From the IMG/VR virus record IMGVR_UViG_3300020220_000321, positions 1 through 24,365 of that record: DNA of 24,365 nucleotides. One strand, 5' to 3'. The DNA comes from a virus. Every line of letters starts with the position of its first letter. The stretch's first letter is position 1. The translations under genes and the position numbers were made by a program. Positions 6,138 to 12,218 of the stretch are shown here, in pieces. Under the pieces are notes generated by a model. It searched no databases, was not told the DNA's origin, and worked only from the letters and a program-made list of their open reading frames with translations.

Positions 6138-6613
6138 TGGCTACCGCTGGCACAACCCTAGCCGATCGCGTAGCGCAAGGGCTGCGCTCGCCAAACGTCG
6201 CCGCACAAGCCGGCATCGCGTCAAGCACATGGGCAAGCACGGACACGCCCCGCGTATTCCGCGGGCTTGGCGGCTACCTCAACGGGCGCAGCCGCGGGCG
6301 GTTGCCGTTTATCGAATTTGACGTTACCTCGCAGGGCTTCACGCAAGACACCCGCGAGGGCGGCACGCTCACCAGCCGCGTCTTGATCCGCGCACACTGC
6401 GGTGGGCGCGACCTTGAAGCGGCGGCAAATATGCTAGAGGCAATCCTAGCCGCTGCGCTTGCGTGCATCCGCGATGAATCCGCGGACAACTACATGGCGC
6501 TAGGCGATGACGAGTTGGGCCAACTCATCCCCGGCCCGTGGGGCTTGTCGCGCGATGCCACAATCCTAGTCCAGCACACTTTCGGCCGCAACGATTATGA
6601 GGTATACCCGTGA
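6137..6613 (+). CDS. Probable tail terminator / head-tail completion-like protein, 158 aa
   Basis: Coupled to both neighbours by TAATG at its start and GTGA at its end. The order of elements fits tail terminators and related completion proteins: an N-terminal helix, a strand with an RLPFIEFDVTSQGF core, a loop EGGTLTSRVLIRAHCGGRDLEAA and a following long helix (AANMLEAILAAALACIRDE), then a C-terminal strand with a hydrophobic HTFGRNDYEVYP. Such proteins cap the tail tube or bind between neck and tail. The sequence evidence is fold-level only, so a different neck protein is possible. Confidence 0.5.
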   Translation: MATAGTTLADRVAQGLRSPNVAAQAGIASSTWASTDTPRVFRGLGGYLNGRSRGRLPFIEFDVTSQGFTQDTREGGTLTSRVLIRAHCGGRDLEAAANMLEAILAAALACIRDESADNYMALGDDELGQLIPGPWGLSRDATILVQHTFGRNDYEVYP

Positions 6614-7350
6614 GTAAATATAACCGCTTCGGCAAGGTCGCCGCCGATGTAACGAAACTCTACCCCGGCACCGTTACCGCCGACTATGACAACGGCGGCG
6701 CGAACGGCGCGACGAACATTGAGGGCGCGCTGGATCGTGCCGTCTTTGAAATCGCCGCGAGCCTCACGCCTGCCGTCTTCCGATCGCTGACCACGGTCGA
6801 CGCGCAAGAGGTTGTCAGCTACGCCACGCAGGGACAAACGTCTTTCTCGCTCGGCATGGCGCCCGTTGTTTCCGGCTCGGTCCATCTGTGGATCTATCCC
6901 ATGCTGCCACCGCTGGGCGGGGCCTACGGCGACACCTACCTAGACTCCTGCTGGTACCAGAAGCCGACGCTTGGTTATAACGAAGTGTCGGCGTCTGAAT
7001 ACGTGGTAAACGTCACGAACGGGTCAATCACCTACAGTGGTCGCACGCTGCAAGCCGGCGAGCGCGTTTACGCTTCGTATAATGTGGACATGGACTCTGC
7101 GACATTCGCAAGCCCGATGCTTGGGCAGATTGCCGTACTCGGTGCGGCGGCAGAACTTGGCGAGCAACTTTACAGCACGGCAACGCAAGAGTGGGCGCTT
7201 GTCACGCAGTACCGCGAGCGGTTCAACCGCTTTCTGGAACAACTGAAAGACGGCACGCTGATCCCCGACGAAGTGCGCCGGCTGAAATACTTCGAAGAAA
7301 TCGAGCGCAGCAATTCTGAGGTTCGCAGCATTCGCCTGTCACGGGGCTAA
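6610..7350 (+). CDS. Probable head-tail connector / neck protein, 246 aa
   Basis: GTG start overlaps the preceding stop (GTGA). The N-terminus (SKYNRFGKVAADVTKLYPG) and following helical AIDRA-like segment (ALDRAVFEIAASLTPAVFRSL) resemble gp36/gp6-type head completion proteins, while residues about 70-150 form a Tyr-rich beta insert (VHLWIYPMLPPLGGAYGDTY). The C-terminal third is helical (MLGQIAVLGAAAELGEQLYS, FNRFLEQLKDGTLIPDEVRR). The protein is longer than typical connectors because of that insert. Position between tail-completion-like and minor-head-like genes supports a neck role; identification is tentative. Confidence 0.45.
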   Translation: MSKYNRFGKVAADVTKLYPGTVTADYDNGGANGATNIEGALDRAVFEIAASLTPAVFRSLTTVDAQEVVSYATQGQTSFSLGMAPVVSGSVHLWIYPMLPPLGGAYGDTYLDSCWYQKPTLGYNEVSASEYVVNVTNGSITYSGRTLQAGERVYASYNVDMDSATFASPMLGQIAVLGAAAELGEQLYSTATQEWALVTQYRERFNRFLEQLKDGTLIPDEVRRLKYFEEIERSNSEVRSIRLSRG

Positions 7351-7352
7351 GC

Positions 7353-7985
7353 GTGGGCGCGCTTGAATCCTTTGAAGCGCTGAAGGAAAAGCAGGAAGCG
7401 GAGGCGGCGAAGCTATCGGCGCAGGCCTCGCTTGCCGCTAGTCGCCCGCTGTCTACGTCGACGATTGCCGCGGCAACCAAGGCAACGCGCGACGTAGCGG
7501 AAGACCGCGGGCGCGGCGGACTTGCTGAGCCTGCCGCGGACTTGCAGGATCTTCGCAAGGATGCCGCCTTCACTGGCGGTCTGATGAAGGACGTTCGCCT
7601 AGCGGAATCGCAGGCACACATGCTCCTAGCTGGAGCGCTGATGGTCGGATACCGCACGCAGGTAGAAGGCACGAAGCTAGCCAAGGGCGTTCGCCTAGTC
7701 TACACGCCCGACCCTGCGACCACGGCAGCCGTGCAATCGTACCCGATCCTTGGCGAGACGGCAGCAGAGCACGCGCACGCGCTAGCCGATGCCCTGCGGC
7801 GTGATACGCTGCGCGCGGTAGGCTTGCCGCTCACAGGACAAGCGTCTTACGAGCTAATCGCCGAAGCGCTGGGCGCTGTCGCAACGCAGCACTCGACGCG
7901 CGTAGGCTCTGCGGTTGCGGAAGCCTACTTTGCAGGCGTGCAAGCGGGATTCATTGACGCAGGAAGGGCGCTGGTGCATAAGTGA
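7353..7985 (+). CDS. Possible N-terminal half of a divided minor head protein, 210 aa
   Basis: GTG start 2 nt after the previous stop, with GGGG upstream. The first 70 residues are an Ala/Glu-rich coiled-coil type helix (ESFEALKEKQEAEAAKLSAQ). The rest is helical and ends VATQHSTRVGSAVAEAYFAGVQAGFIDAGRALVHK, which resembles the segment just before the HG/CRC domain in Mu gpF/SPP1 gp7 proteins (Arg followed by a helix reading like ENAAAYNAGRYEA). The next gene, coupled by a GTGA overlap, supplies exactly that missing domain. No independent function is recognisable. It may be half of a two-chain minor head protein or an unrelated scaffold-like gene. Confidence 0.55.
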   Translation: MGALESFEALKEKQEAEAAKLSAQASLAASRPLSTSTIAAATKATRDVAEDRGRGGLAEPAADLQDLRKDAAFTGGLMKDVRLAESQAHMLLAGALMVGYRTQVEGTKLAKGVRLVYTPDPATTAAVQSYPILGETAAEHAHALADALRRDTLRAVGLPLTGQASYELIAEALGAVATQHSTRVGSAVAEAYFAGVQAGFIDAGRALVHK

Positions 7986-8506
7986 CGATCAAGCTAGACT
8001 TTAGCCTCGACCTTTCCGACTTGCGCCTGGATCAGCTAGCCGCAGCGGAGGCCGGCGGGCCGCTCGATTCTGACAGCGTCTATTTCCAGTACGTGTGCAC
8101 GACCACAGACGGCGGGCATGATCCCGAAGGCACGCCCGATGATAAGGTGCGCGACAGCCACCGCGCCTTGCACGGCACCGTGTGGCGGATCGATGACCCG
8201 CTAGCGCCTATCCCGCCGATCGGCTACGGCTGCCGCTGCGCAATGCGCTACGTAGCTAAGCCGGAATCGCCGGCCGAAAAGATTCTGGAAGCGGTCGCGC
8301 CGTCTGAGCCTACCACGGTAGGCAACGCATACTCGAAGTGGCTCGACGGCAACTTGCCGTCGTGGAACAAGTACGCGGCCTTAGCTAAGGACGCCAAGCC
8401 GGCCGACCGCCTGGCGGTTGTCTATGACGCATTGAAAGACGCGGGCGCGGGTGACGCACGGGAACTAGCGCGCATGATTATCAGCGCAGGGGGTTTGCGT
8501 GGTTGA
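7982..8506 (+). CDS. Minor head protein, Mu gpF / SPP1 gp7-like domain, 174 aa
   Basis: GTG start overlaps the previous stop by 4 nt. The signature of the phage Mu F-like family is intact: DSHRALHG at residues 58-65, then VWRIDDP and GYGCRC with Cys84 and Cys86, a probable metal-binding site. In relatives this domain is the C-terminal part of a 250-450-aa minor head or head morphogenesis protein that sits inside or at the neck of the capsid and can travel with the DNA. Here it begins only about 35 residues before the signature, so the usual N-terminal half is absent or provided by the previous gene. The C-terminus (NAYSKWLDGNLPSWNKYAAL) is helical. Confidence 0.75.
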   Translation: MTIKLDFSLDLSDLRLDQLAAAEAGGPLDSDSVYFQYVCTTTDGGHDPEGTPDDKVRDSHRALHGTVWRIDDPLAPIPPIGYGCRCAMRYVAKPESPAEKILEAVAPSEPTTVGNAYSKWLDGNLPSWNKYAALAKDAKPADRLAVVYDALKDAGAGDARELARMIISAGGLRG

Positions 8507-9335
8507 CGGATTCGAAACACCAGCAGACCGCAAGGTCCGCATTCTGTACCGCATATCCCACGCAATCCGTACATCGGTGCAGGCGGGCGCTAACGCCTAC
8601 GCAAACGGGATCGCCGGAGAAAAGCCGATTGTTGATAAGCATTTCACCGCGGGCAATCAACTGCGGTACGGCTGGGCGCCGCTGTCGGAAGACTACGCGC
8701 GCGCCAAGATGCGCGGGATTGTCAAGGCAGGCGGCGCGGCGTTCCATCTAAACGCAAGCGAAATGAAGCAATACAAGGCCAAGCGCAAGGAACTGGCGAA
8801 GAAAGCTAGCATCTTCAAGGCGAAGCCCGGCGACGACGAAGACACCATAGGAGCAATGAAGGACTTCCGCGCCGACCAGTTGCGCGCGAACAAGGTCGAG
8901 CTTGCCGACTTCGTGCGCAAGCTGACCGGCGGGCGGCAGGGTAGCCGCTTGGATAAGAACGCGGAATACATGGGCAAGACCGCTACGCCGTCGCTTATCT
9001 TCGGCGCGCAAAAGAGCATCATACGCGCCGGGAACTTGCCCATGCTTGTGCTAAATGGCCAACTGCGCGCCGCAGTAACGGGGCGCAAGCACACGATAAG
9101 CACGCCAGGAGACGGAAGCTGGGCCACTATCCACTTCGCCGGGCTTCCTGACTACGCGGAATACCATCACACCGGAACGGCCAAGATGCCCAAGCGCTCG
9201 CCCGTCGAGCCGAACGAGCAAGACCGGCTAGAGGTTATGGCCGTGATGCGCCGGCACATCGACGCGGCCATAGGCACCGGCGGGCGGGTGGCGGTATCGC
9301 GGAACACGATCCCCGGCATGGCGCGTCTGATCTAA
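8499..9335 (+). CDS. Phage virion morphogenesis protein (Mu gpG / tail completion-like), 278 aa
   Basis: GTG start overlaps the preceding gene by 8 nt. The diagnostic block is YAEYHHTGTAKMPKRSPVEP at residues 219-238 followed by NEQD, matching the H-x-x-G-x-x-x-M-P-x-R-x-P-L/V pattern of the phage virion morphogenesis family next to Mu F-like genes; members help complete the tail or join it to the head. Residues about 80-150 form a highly charged helical insertion (MKQYKAKRKELAKKASIFKA) not typical of the family and account for the length, which is well above the usual 150-200 aa. The start may be GTG 8499; no better site is visible. Confidence 0.7.
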   Translation: MVDGFETPADRKVRILYRISHAIRTSVQAGANAYANGIAGEKPIVDKHFTAGNQLRYGWAPLSEDYARAKMRGIVKAGGAAFHLNASEMKQYKAKRKELAKKASIFKAKPGDDEDTIGAMKDFRADQLRANKVELADFVRKLTGGRQGSRLDKNAEYMGKTATPSLIFGAQKSIIRAGNLPMLVLNGQLRAAVTGRKHTISTPGDGSWATIHFAGLPDYAEYHHTGTAKMPKRSPVEPNEQDRLEVMAVMRRHIDAAIGTGGRVAVSRNTIPGMARLI

Positions 9336-9352
9336 CAACTGCGCGCCAGTTG
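9336..9352 (+). other. Inverted repeat directly after the gpG-like stop codon
   Basis: CAACTG (9336-9341) and CAGTTG (9347-9352) can pair in a 6-bp stem with a CGCGC loop. It begins one base after the TAA of the gpG-like gene and opens the 62-nt gap before the tail tube gene, the longest gap in the structural block. No run of T follows, so it is not a standard intrinsic terminator; a processing site or weak attenuator that sets off the tail tube message is a guess. Confidence 0.45.
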
Positions 9353-9397
9353 GCGACAGGCACGAGCGGCAGACCCTAGCTAGCGGAGGGCTGCGCA

Positions 9398-9808
9398 ATG
9401 CCTGCCGCAAAAGCATATCGGGCTAAGACCGTGACCTACAAAGGCACGGCTATTACCGGCATCAATGACGTATCCATCAACGAAAGCGGCAGTAGCGTGG
9501 ACCTGACCACGGACGCGTCGGCCTATGTCCAGGCGGTTTTCGTCGATCAGATCGCCGTTGACGTGACCGTCAATACAACCGACATTGACCGCTGTGCGTC
9601 CATCGTTGTGGGCGACATCGGCGCGCTCGTGGTGACGTTCCAGCTTCGCGCGGAGGGCTCCGGCGCTGGTGTTGGCGATGAAGTCGCCACCATGTCCACC
9701 GCGGTGTGTACCGGCAAGACCCCGCAGGCTGGCACGAACGGCATTGGCTCGGTTGCTCTGACCTTCCGTTGCTCTGGCCCGTCTGCCCATCCGACCACTT
9801 GGAGCTAA
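9398..9808 (+). CDS. Tail tube (major tail) protein, 136 aa
   Basis: ATG after a GGAGGG site. A compact all-beta protein: KTVTYKGTAITGINDVSINE, then SSVDLTTDASAYVQAVFVDQ, IAVDVTVNTTDIDR, LVVTFQLRAEGSGAG and the end SVALTFRCSGPS. This strand order, with the alternating V/T strand followed by a sharp acidic turn and a final short strand, is that of small tail tube proteins of the siphophage type, which polymerise into hexameric rings around the tape measure. Length is at the short end of the family. Position supports it: the tail assembly chaperone and tape measure genes follow directly. No C-terminal Ig-like decoration domain is present. Confidence 0.75.
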   Translation: MPAAKAYRAKTVTYKGTAITGINDVSINESGSSVDLTTDASAYVQAVFVDQIAVDVTVNTTDIDRCASIVVGDIGALVVTFQLRAEGSGAGVGDEVATMSTAVCTGKTPQAGTNGIGSVALTFRCSGPSAHPTTWS

Positions 9809-9812
9809 GACC

Positions 9813-9995
9813 ATGAACCGCGACGCCTTCGCGGTTGCCTGGCGAATGACGGAAAGCGTTCGCTGGTACGATTGGGTGGGGCGCACCTCGCTGGGCGAAG
9901 TGGTGCGCTGTCAGTCTCTCACTATGATGAAAGAACCTTACACGCGCAACGTGCTGTGTGTAAATGTCCAACCCCACAAAAAGGAAACCCCCTAA
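9813..9995 (+). CDS. Small hypothetical protein in tail module, 60 aa
   Basis: ATG with a weak GAGCTAAGACC leader, 4 nt after the tail tube stop, and TAATG overlap with the chaperone gene. The product (MNRDAFAVAWRMTESVRWYD...) is short, with Trp/Tyr residues and a basic C-terminus (NVQPHKKETP). No family is recognised. Its coupling to both neighbours and sustained coding character make it credible, and its place between tail tube and chaperone suggests tail assembly, but the sequence shows no motif. Confidence 0.6.
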   Translation: MNRDAFAVAWRMTESVRWYDWVGRTSLGEVVRCQSLTMMKEPYTRNVLCVNVQPHKKETP

Positions 9996-10627
9996 TGCCT
10001 TGCTACTTCGCACCCGATGTCACGTGCACCGGATCGGTGCGCGTGCTTCCGGCGTTCGCGCGCCTACGCGGCGGCGACAAATGGAAGACGCGCGACTCAA
10101 CGCAGAACGGCAAGCGCGGCACAATCGCATGGATGGGCGACAGCGAAGACTGCCCGCAGCCAGGCACAACCGGGTGGGAAGAATGCGCGGACGGCTTGCT
10201 CTACTTGCGCGGCGTCAAGATGCCGGAGCAAGGCGCGCTTGTGCGCCCGCATCGTGTCGATGGCATCGACTACACGACCGCGGCCGGCGCGACCATTACC
10301 ATTCCCAGCGCATTCGCTGCGCCGCGTAAGCTCCTGTTTTCAACGGCGAAGGTAGGCGACCCCGCAAGCGATTGGGCGCAACGCGCGTTTGCGTTGTTTG
10401 ACCAACTCGCGTCTAAGGAACACGTAAGCGCGTTTAGCACTGAGGTTCTGAGCCTCATCGCTGACGCGATCGGCCACGTTTACTACGTGACGCCAGAGAT
10501 TCTCGACGAACTCGGCTGGATCACTTCGGCCGACATTGACCCGATCTTGGTTTGCATGATGGGCCTTGACCCAAAAAAAGCACACCAGCCCGCAGGCGCT
10601 ACCTCGCCCTCGCCTGTGGGGGTCTAG
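9995..10627 (+). CDS. Tail assembly chaperone, zero-frame product (lambda gpG analogue), 210 aa
   Basis: ATG overlaps the preceding TAA (TAATG) and is the preferred start; upstream extension in the same frame has no initiation signal. A beta-rich N-terminal half (PCYFAPDVTCTGSVRVLPAF, WMGDSEDCPQPGTTGWEE) includes several Cys, followed by helices (SDWAQRAFALFDQLASKEHV, FSTEVLSLIADAIGHVYYVT). Identification comes mainly from position between tail tube and tape measure genes and from the -1 frameshift signal near its 3' end, the arrangement of lambda G/GT. Unshifted translation adds AHQPAGATSPSPVGV after the slippery site and stops at TAG 10625-10627. The sequence itself does not resemble lambda gpG. 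Confidence 0.7.
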   Translation: MPCYFAPDVTCTGSVRVLPAFARLRGGDKWKTRDSTQNGKRGTIAWMGDSEDCPQPGTTGWEECADGLLYLRGVKMPEQGALVRPHRVDGIDYTTAAGATITIPSAFAAPRKLLFSTAKVGDPASDWAQRAFALFDQLASKEHVSAFSTEVLSLIADAIGHVYYVTPEILDELGWITSADIDPILVCMMGLDPKKAHQPAGATSPSPVGV

Positions 10628-10716
10628 CGGATGTGGAACTTGCGCCGGCAGAGGCGCAAGCCATAGCCGACTGGCTAGTCAGAACCGGGCGCGCGCCGGC
10701 CTTCAAGGCCAGATAG
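9995..10716 (+). CDS. Tail assembly chaperone, -1 frameshift fusion (lambda gpGT analogue), 240 aa
   Basis: A -1 slip on the A-run at 10573-10579 joins residues 1-195 of the zero-frame protein to 45 residues read from 10579: STPARRRYLALACGGLADVE followed by LAPAEAQAIADWLVRTGRAP and AFKAR, ending at TAG 10714-10716. This extension looks like real protein, with a helix and strong third-position G/C, yet its frame has a TGA (10567-10569) three bases before the slippery run and no good start of its own. It fills the interval up to the tape measure GTG at 10723. In lambda-type phages the shifted form binds the tape measure protein and recruits tail tube subunits. Inference from layout; the shift has not been shown experimentally. 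Confidence 0.75.
10570..10620 (+). promoter_or_regulatory. -1 programmed ribosomal frameshift signal: slippery run plus stem-loop
   Basis: In the chaperone frame the bases read GAC CCA AAA AAA GCA. They contain two overlapping slippery heptamers of the X XXY YYZ form, C CCA AAA (10570-10576) and A AAA AAA (10573-10579). After a 9-nt spacer, CCCGCAGGCG (10589-10598) can pair with CGCCTGTGGG (10611-10620) over 10 bp with one G-U pair, closing a 12-nt loop. The zero-frame stop follows 4 nt later. A 7-A run is conspicuous in this G+C-rich region. Confidence 0.85.
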
Positions 10717-10722
10717 GTTCCT

Positions 10723-11823
10723 GTGTCCGATATTCCGATAACCTTCTCAACGAACGCAGCGACCACAGCCGCGCAGGTTGACAAAGCGGCGGCATCGACC
10801 GCGAAGGCATCGGCGGCGCAGAAGGCGCACACGACCGTCACCAATGCGGAATCCGAAGCACTTCGGCGCGCAGCGGCGGCGGCACGCGAGAAGGCAGCCG
10901 CGGACAAGCAGGCAGAGCTAGCGGCGACCAAGGCTGCGGCGGCAGATCGCGCACGCGCGGGCAAGGCTGCCGCATTCCTTGGCGTCGGCCGCGGCTTCGG
11001 CGGCGCCTCTGCTGTGCTCGGCGCGGGCGCCGGCATTGGCTCAATGGTTGCCGCTACGGCGGCGATGACCGCGCTAGGCGCCGGCATTGGCCTGCTCATC
11101 GGCGTCATCGGTAAATGGATCGAAAGCGCCACGGAAGGCGACAAGATCGTAGCCGACCTAACGAAGAAGTTAGACGACCTCAAGACGCGAGACGCGGACT
11201 TAGGCATCCAGGCGGCGGAAAAATTCGGGCCAAGCATTACCGCGCTTAACTCGCTGGGCGGCGATTCGCGCGACCTGGCCGACGAATTTTCTAAGCGCTT
11301 CGGCTTTGCCGATGCGTCGAAGGCCGTGCTTGAGGCGCGCCGGCTTTTCCCCGACAACATGGAGGCGGCGCTACGGGAAGCCAATGACGCATCACGCATC
11401 ACCGGAGCACCGCTGAGCGAATCGCTTTCGGCACTCAAGGGTATGCCGGTGTCTATGCTGGGCGAAGGCCGCGCCGCGGCTGGCGTTGTTGGGCAATTCT
11501 TCGGGCACCATATCCCGTTCGATCAAGTCACGGCGATGCGCGACCGCTCGGACGAAGATCCAGAAACGCTAGACATTCGGCGCTTGCAGGCGGTAGGCGG
11601 GCGGCTCGATCAATTCGGCATTTCCAACATTGAAGGCGGCGTGCAAAAGGCTATTGCCGATTACATCAAGCTCACCAGCGAGCGCGGCGACGCAGAGAAA
11701 GAACTAACCGACGAAATTCGCAAGCAGACCGAAGCCACGGAAAAGCTGCGCGCGCAGATGGAAGGCTACAACAGGTTGATGAACGCCTACTATGGCGGCG
11801 GACCATTCGGAGGCTCGCCCTAA
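10723..11823 (+). CDS. Tape measure protein, short, 366 aa
   Basis: GTG start 6 nt after the frameshift-product stop. Residues about 12-82 are an Ala-rich charged helix (AAAAAREKAAADKQAELAAT) fit for coiled coil; residues about 84-130 are a Gly/Ala hydrophobic region (FLGVGRGFGGASAVLGAGAG, GAGIGLLIGVIG) that could insert into a membrane during DNA entry. The remainder is helical up to a Gly/Pro-rich end (YYGGGPFGGSP). This layout and the gene's place directly after the frameshifting chaperone identify it as the tape measure. At roughly 0.15 nm per residue it would set a tail near 55 nm, short for a siphovirus. No lytic or peptidase domain is evident. Confidence 0.75.
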   Translation: MSDIPITFSTNAATTAAQVDKAAASTAKASAAQKAHTTVTNAESEALRRAAAAAREKAAADKQAELAATKAAAADRARAGKAAAFLGVGRGFGGASAVLGAGAGIGSMVAATAAMTALGAGIGLLIGVIGKWIESATEGDKIVADLTKKLDDLKTRDADLGIQAAEKFGPSITALNSLGGDSRDLADEFSKRFGFADASKAVLEARRLFPDNMEAALREANDASRITGAPLSESLSALKGMPVSMLGEGRAAAGVVGQFFGHHIPFDQVTAMRDRSDEDPETLDIRRLQAVGGRLDQFGISNIEGGVQKAIADYIKLTSERGDAEKELTDEIRKQTEATEKLRAQMEGYNRLMNAYYGGGPFGGSP

Positions 11824-12218
11824 TGGCAAACCTAACCAACGTCGCAATCATCGGCACGGTCTATCTTCACGGCTGGCACGGTCGGCTCGGATACCTGCAA
11901 TACACGGTAGACGATTACGCGCGCATCGGCCAAACCGGAAGCGGTTCGCAGCTTACGGGCCGGCGGTCGCGCAAATCGCAAATCAACGCATGGCTGGGCG
12001 CTGGTACGCGCGTCGATGCCATCGGGCTAGCTGACACGCTTGAAGGGTATAAAGGCAGCGTGCTTGCGGTGTCCGATGACATGGGGCGGAACTTCGCCCG
12101 CGTGCGCGTCTATGAAATCACCGCGACAATCCGCGCCGGGCGCGGCGGAACTATCCCAGGGGGCGCGCAAATGCTTTTCCGTATTGATGTCGATTGCGTG
12201 CTTGAGGCGTTGCCGTGA
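11823..12218 (+). CDS. Minor/distal tail protein, 131 aa
   Basis: TAATG overlap with the tape measure gene and GTGA overlap with the tail hub gene, so translated in step with both. Beta-rich: LTNVAIIGTVYLHGWHGRLG, YLQYTVDDYARIGQTGSGSQ, then GAGTRVDAIGLADTLEGYKG and a final pair of strands (FARVRVYEITATIRAGRGGT, QMLFRIDVDCVLEALP). Genes at this position usually encode a distal tail or baseplate-hub component that joins the tube to the tip. The family cannot be named from the sequence. Confidence 0.6.
   Translation: MANLTNVAIIGTVYLHGWHGRLGYLQYTVDDYARIGQTGSGSQLTGRRSRKSQINAWLGAGTRVDAIGLADTLEGYKGSVLAVSDDMGRNFARVRVYEITATIRAGRGGTIPGGAQMLFRIDVDCVLEALP

Noticed and set aside
10566-10781. Forward ORF in the third frame (MTQKKHTSPQ...) as the second chaperone frame
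   Set aside because: A -1 slip enters the frame starting at 10579, not this one; this frame has poor codon use and runs into the tape measure gene.
10599-11438. Antisense ORF of 279 aa opposite the tape measure gene
   Set aside because: Ser/Ala-rich complement of an Ala-rich coding sequence in high-G+C DNA; no domain, no ribosome binding site, and it would cross the chaperone end.
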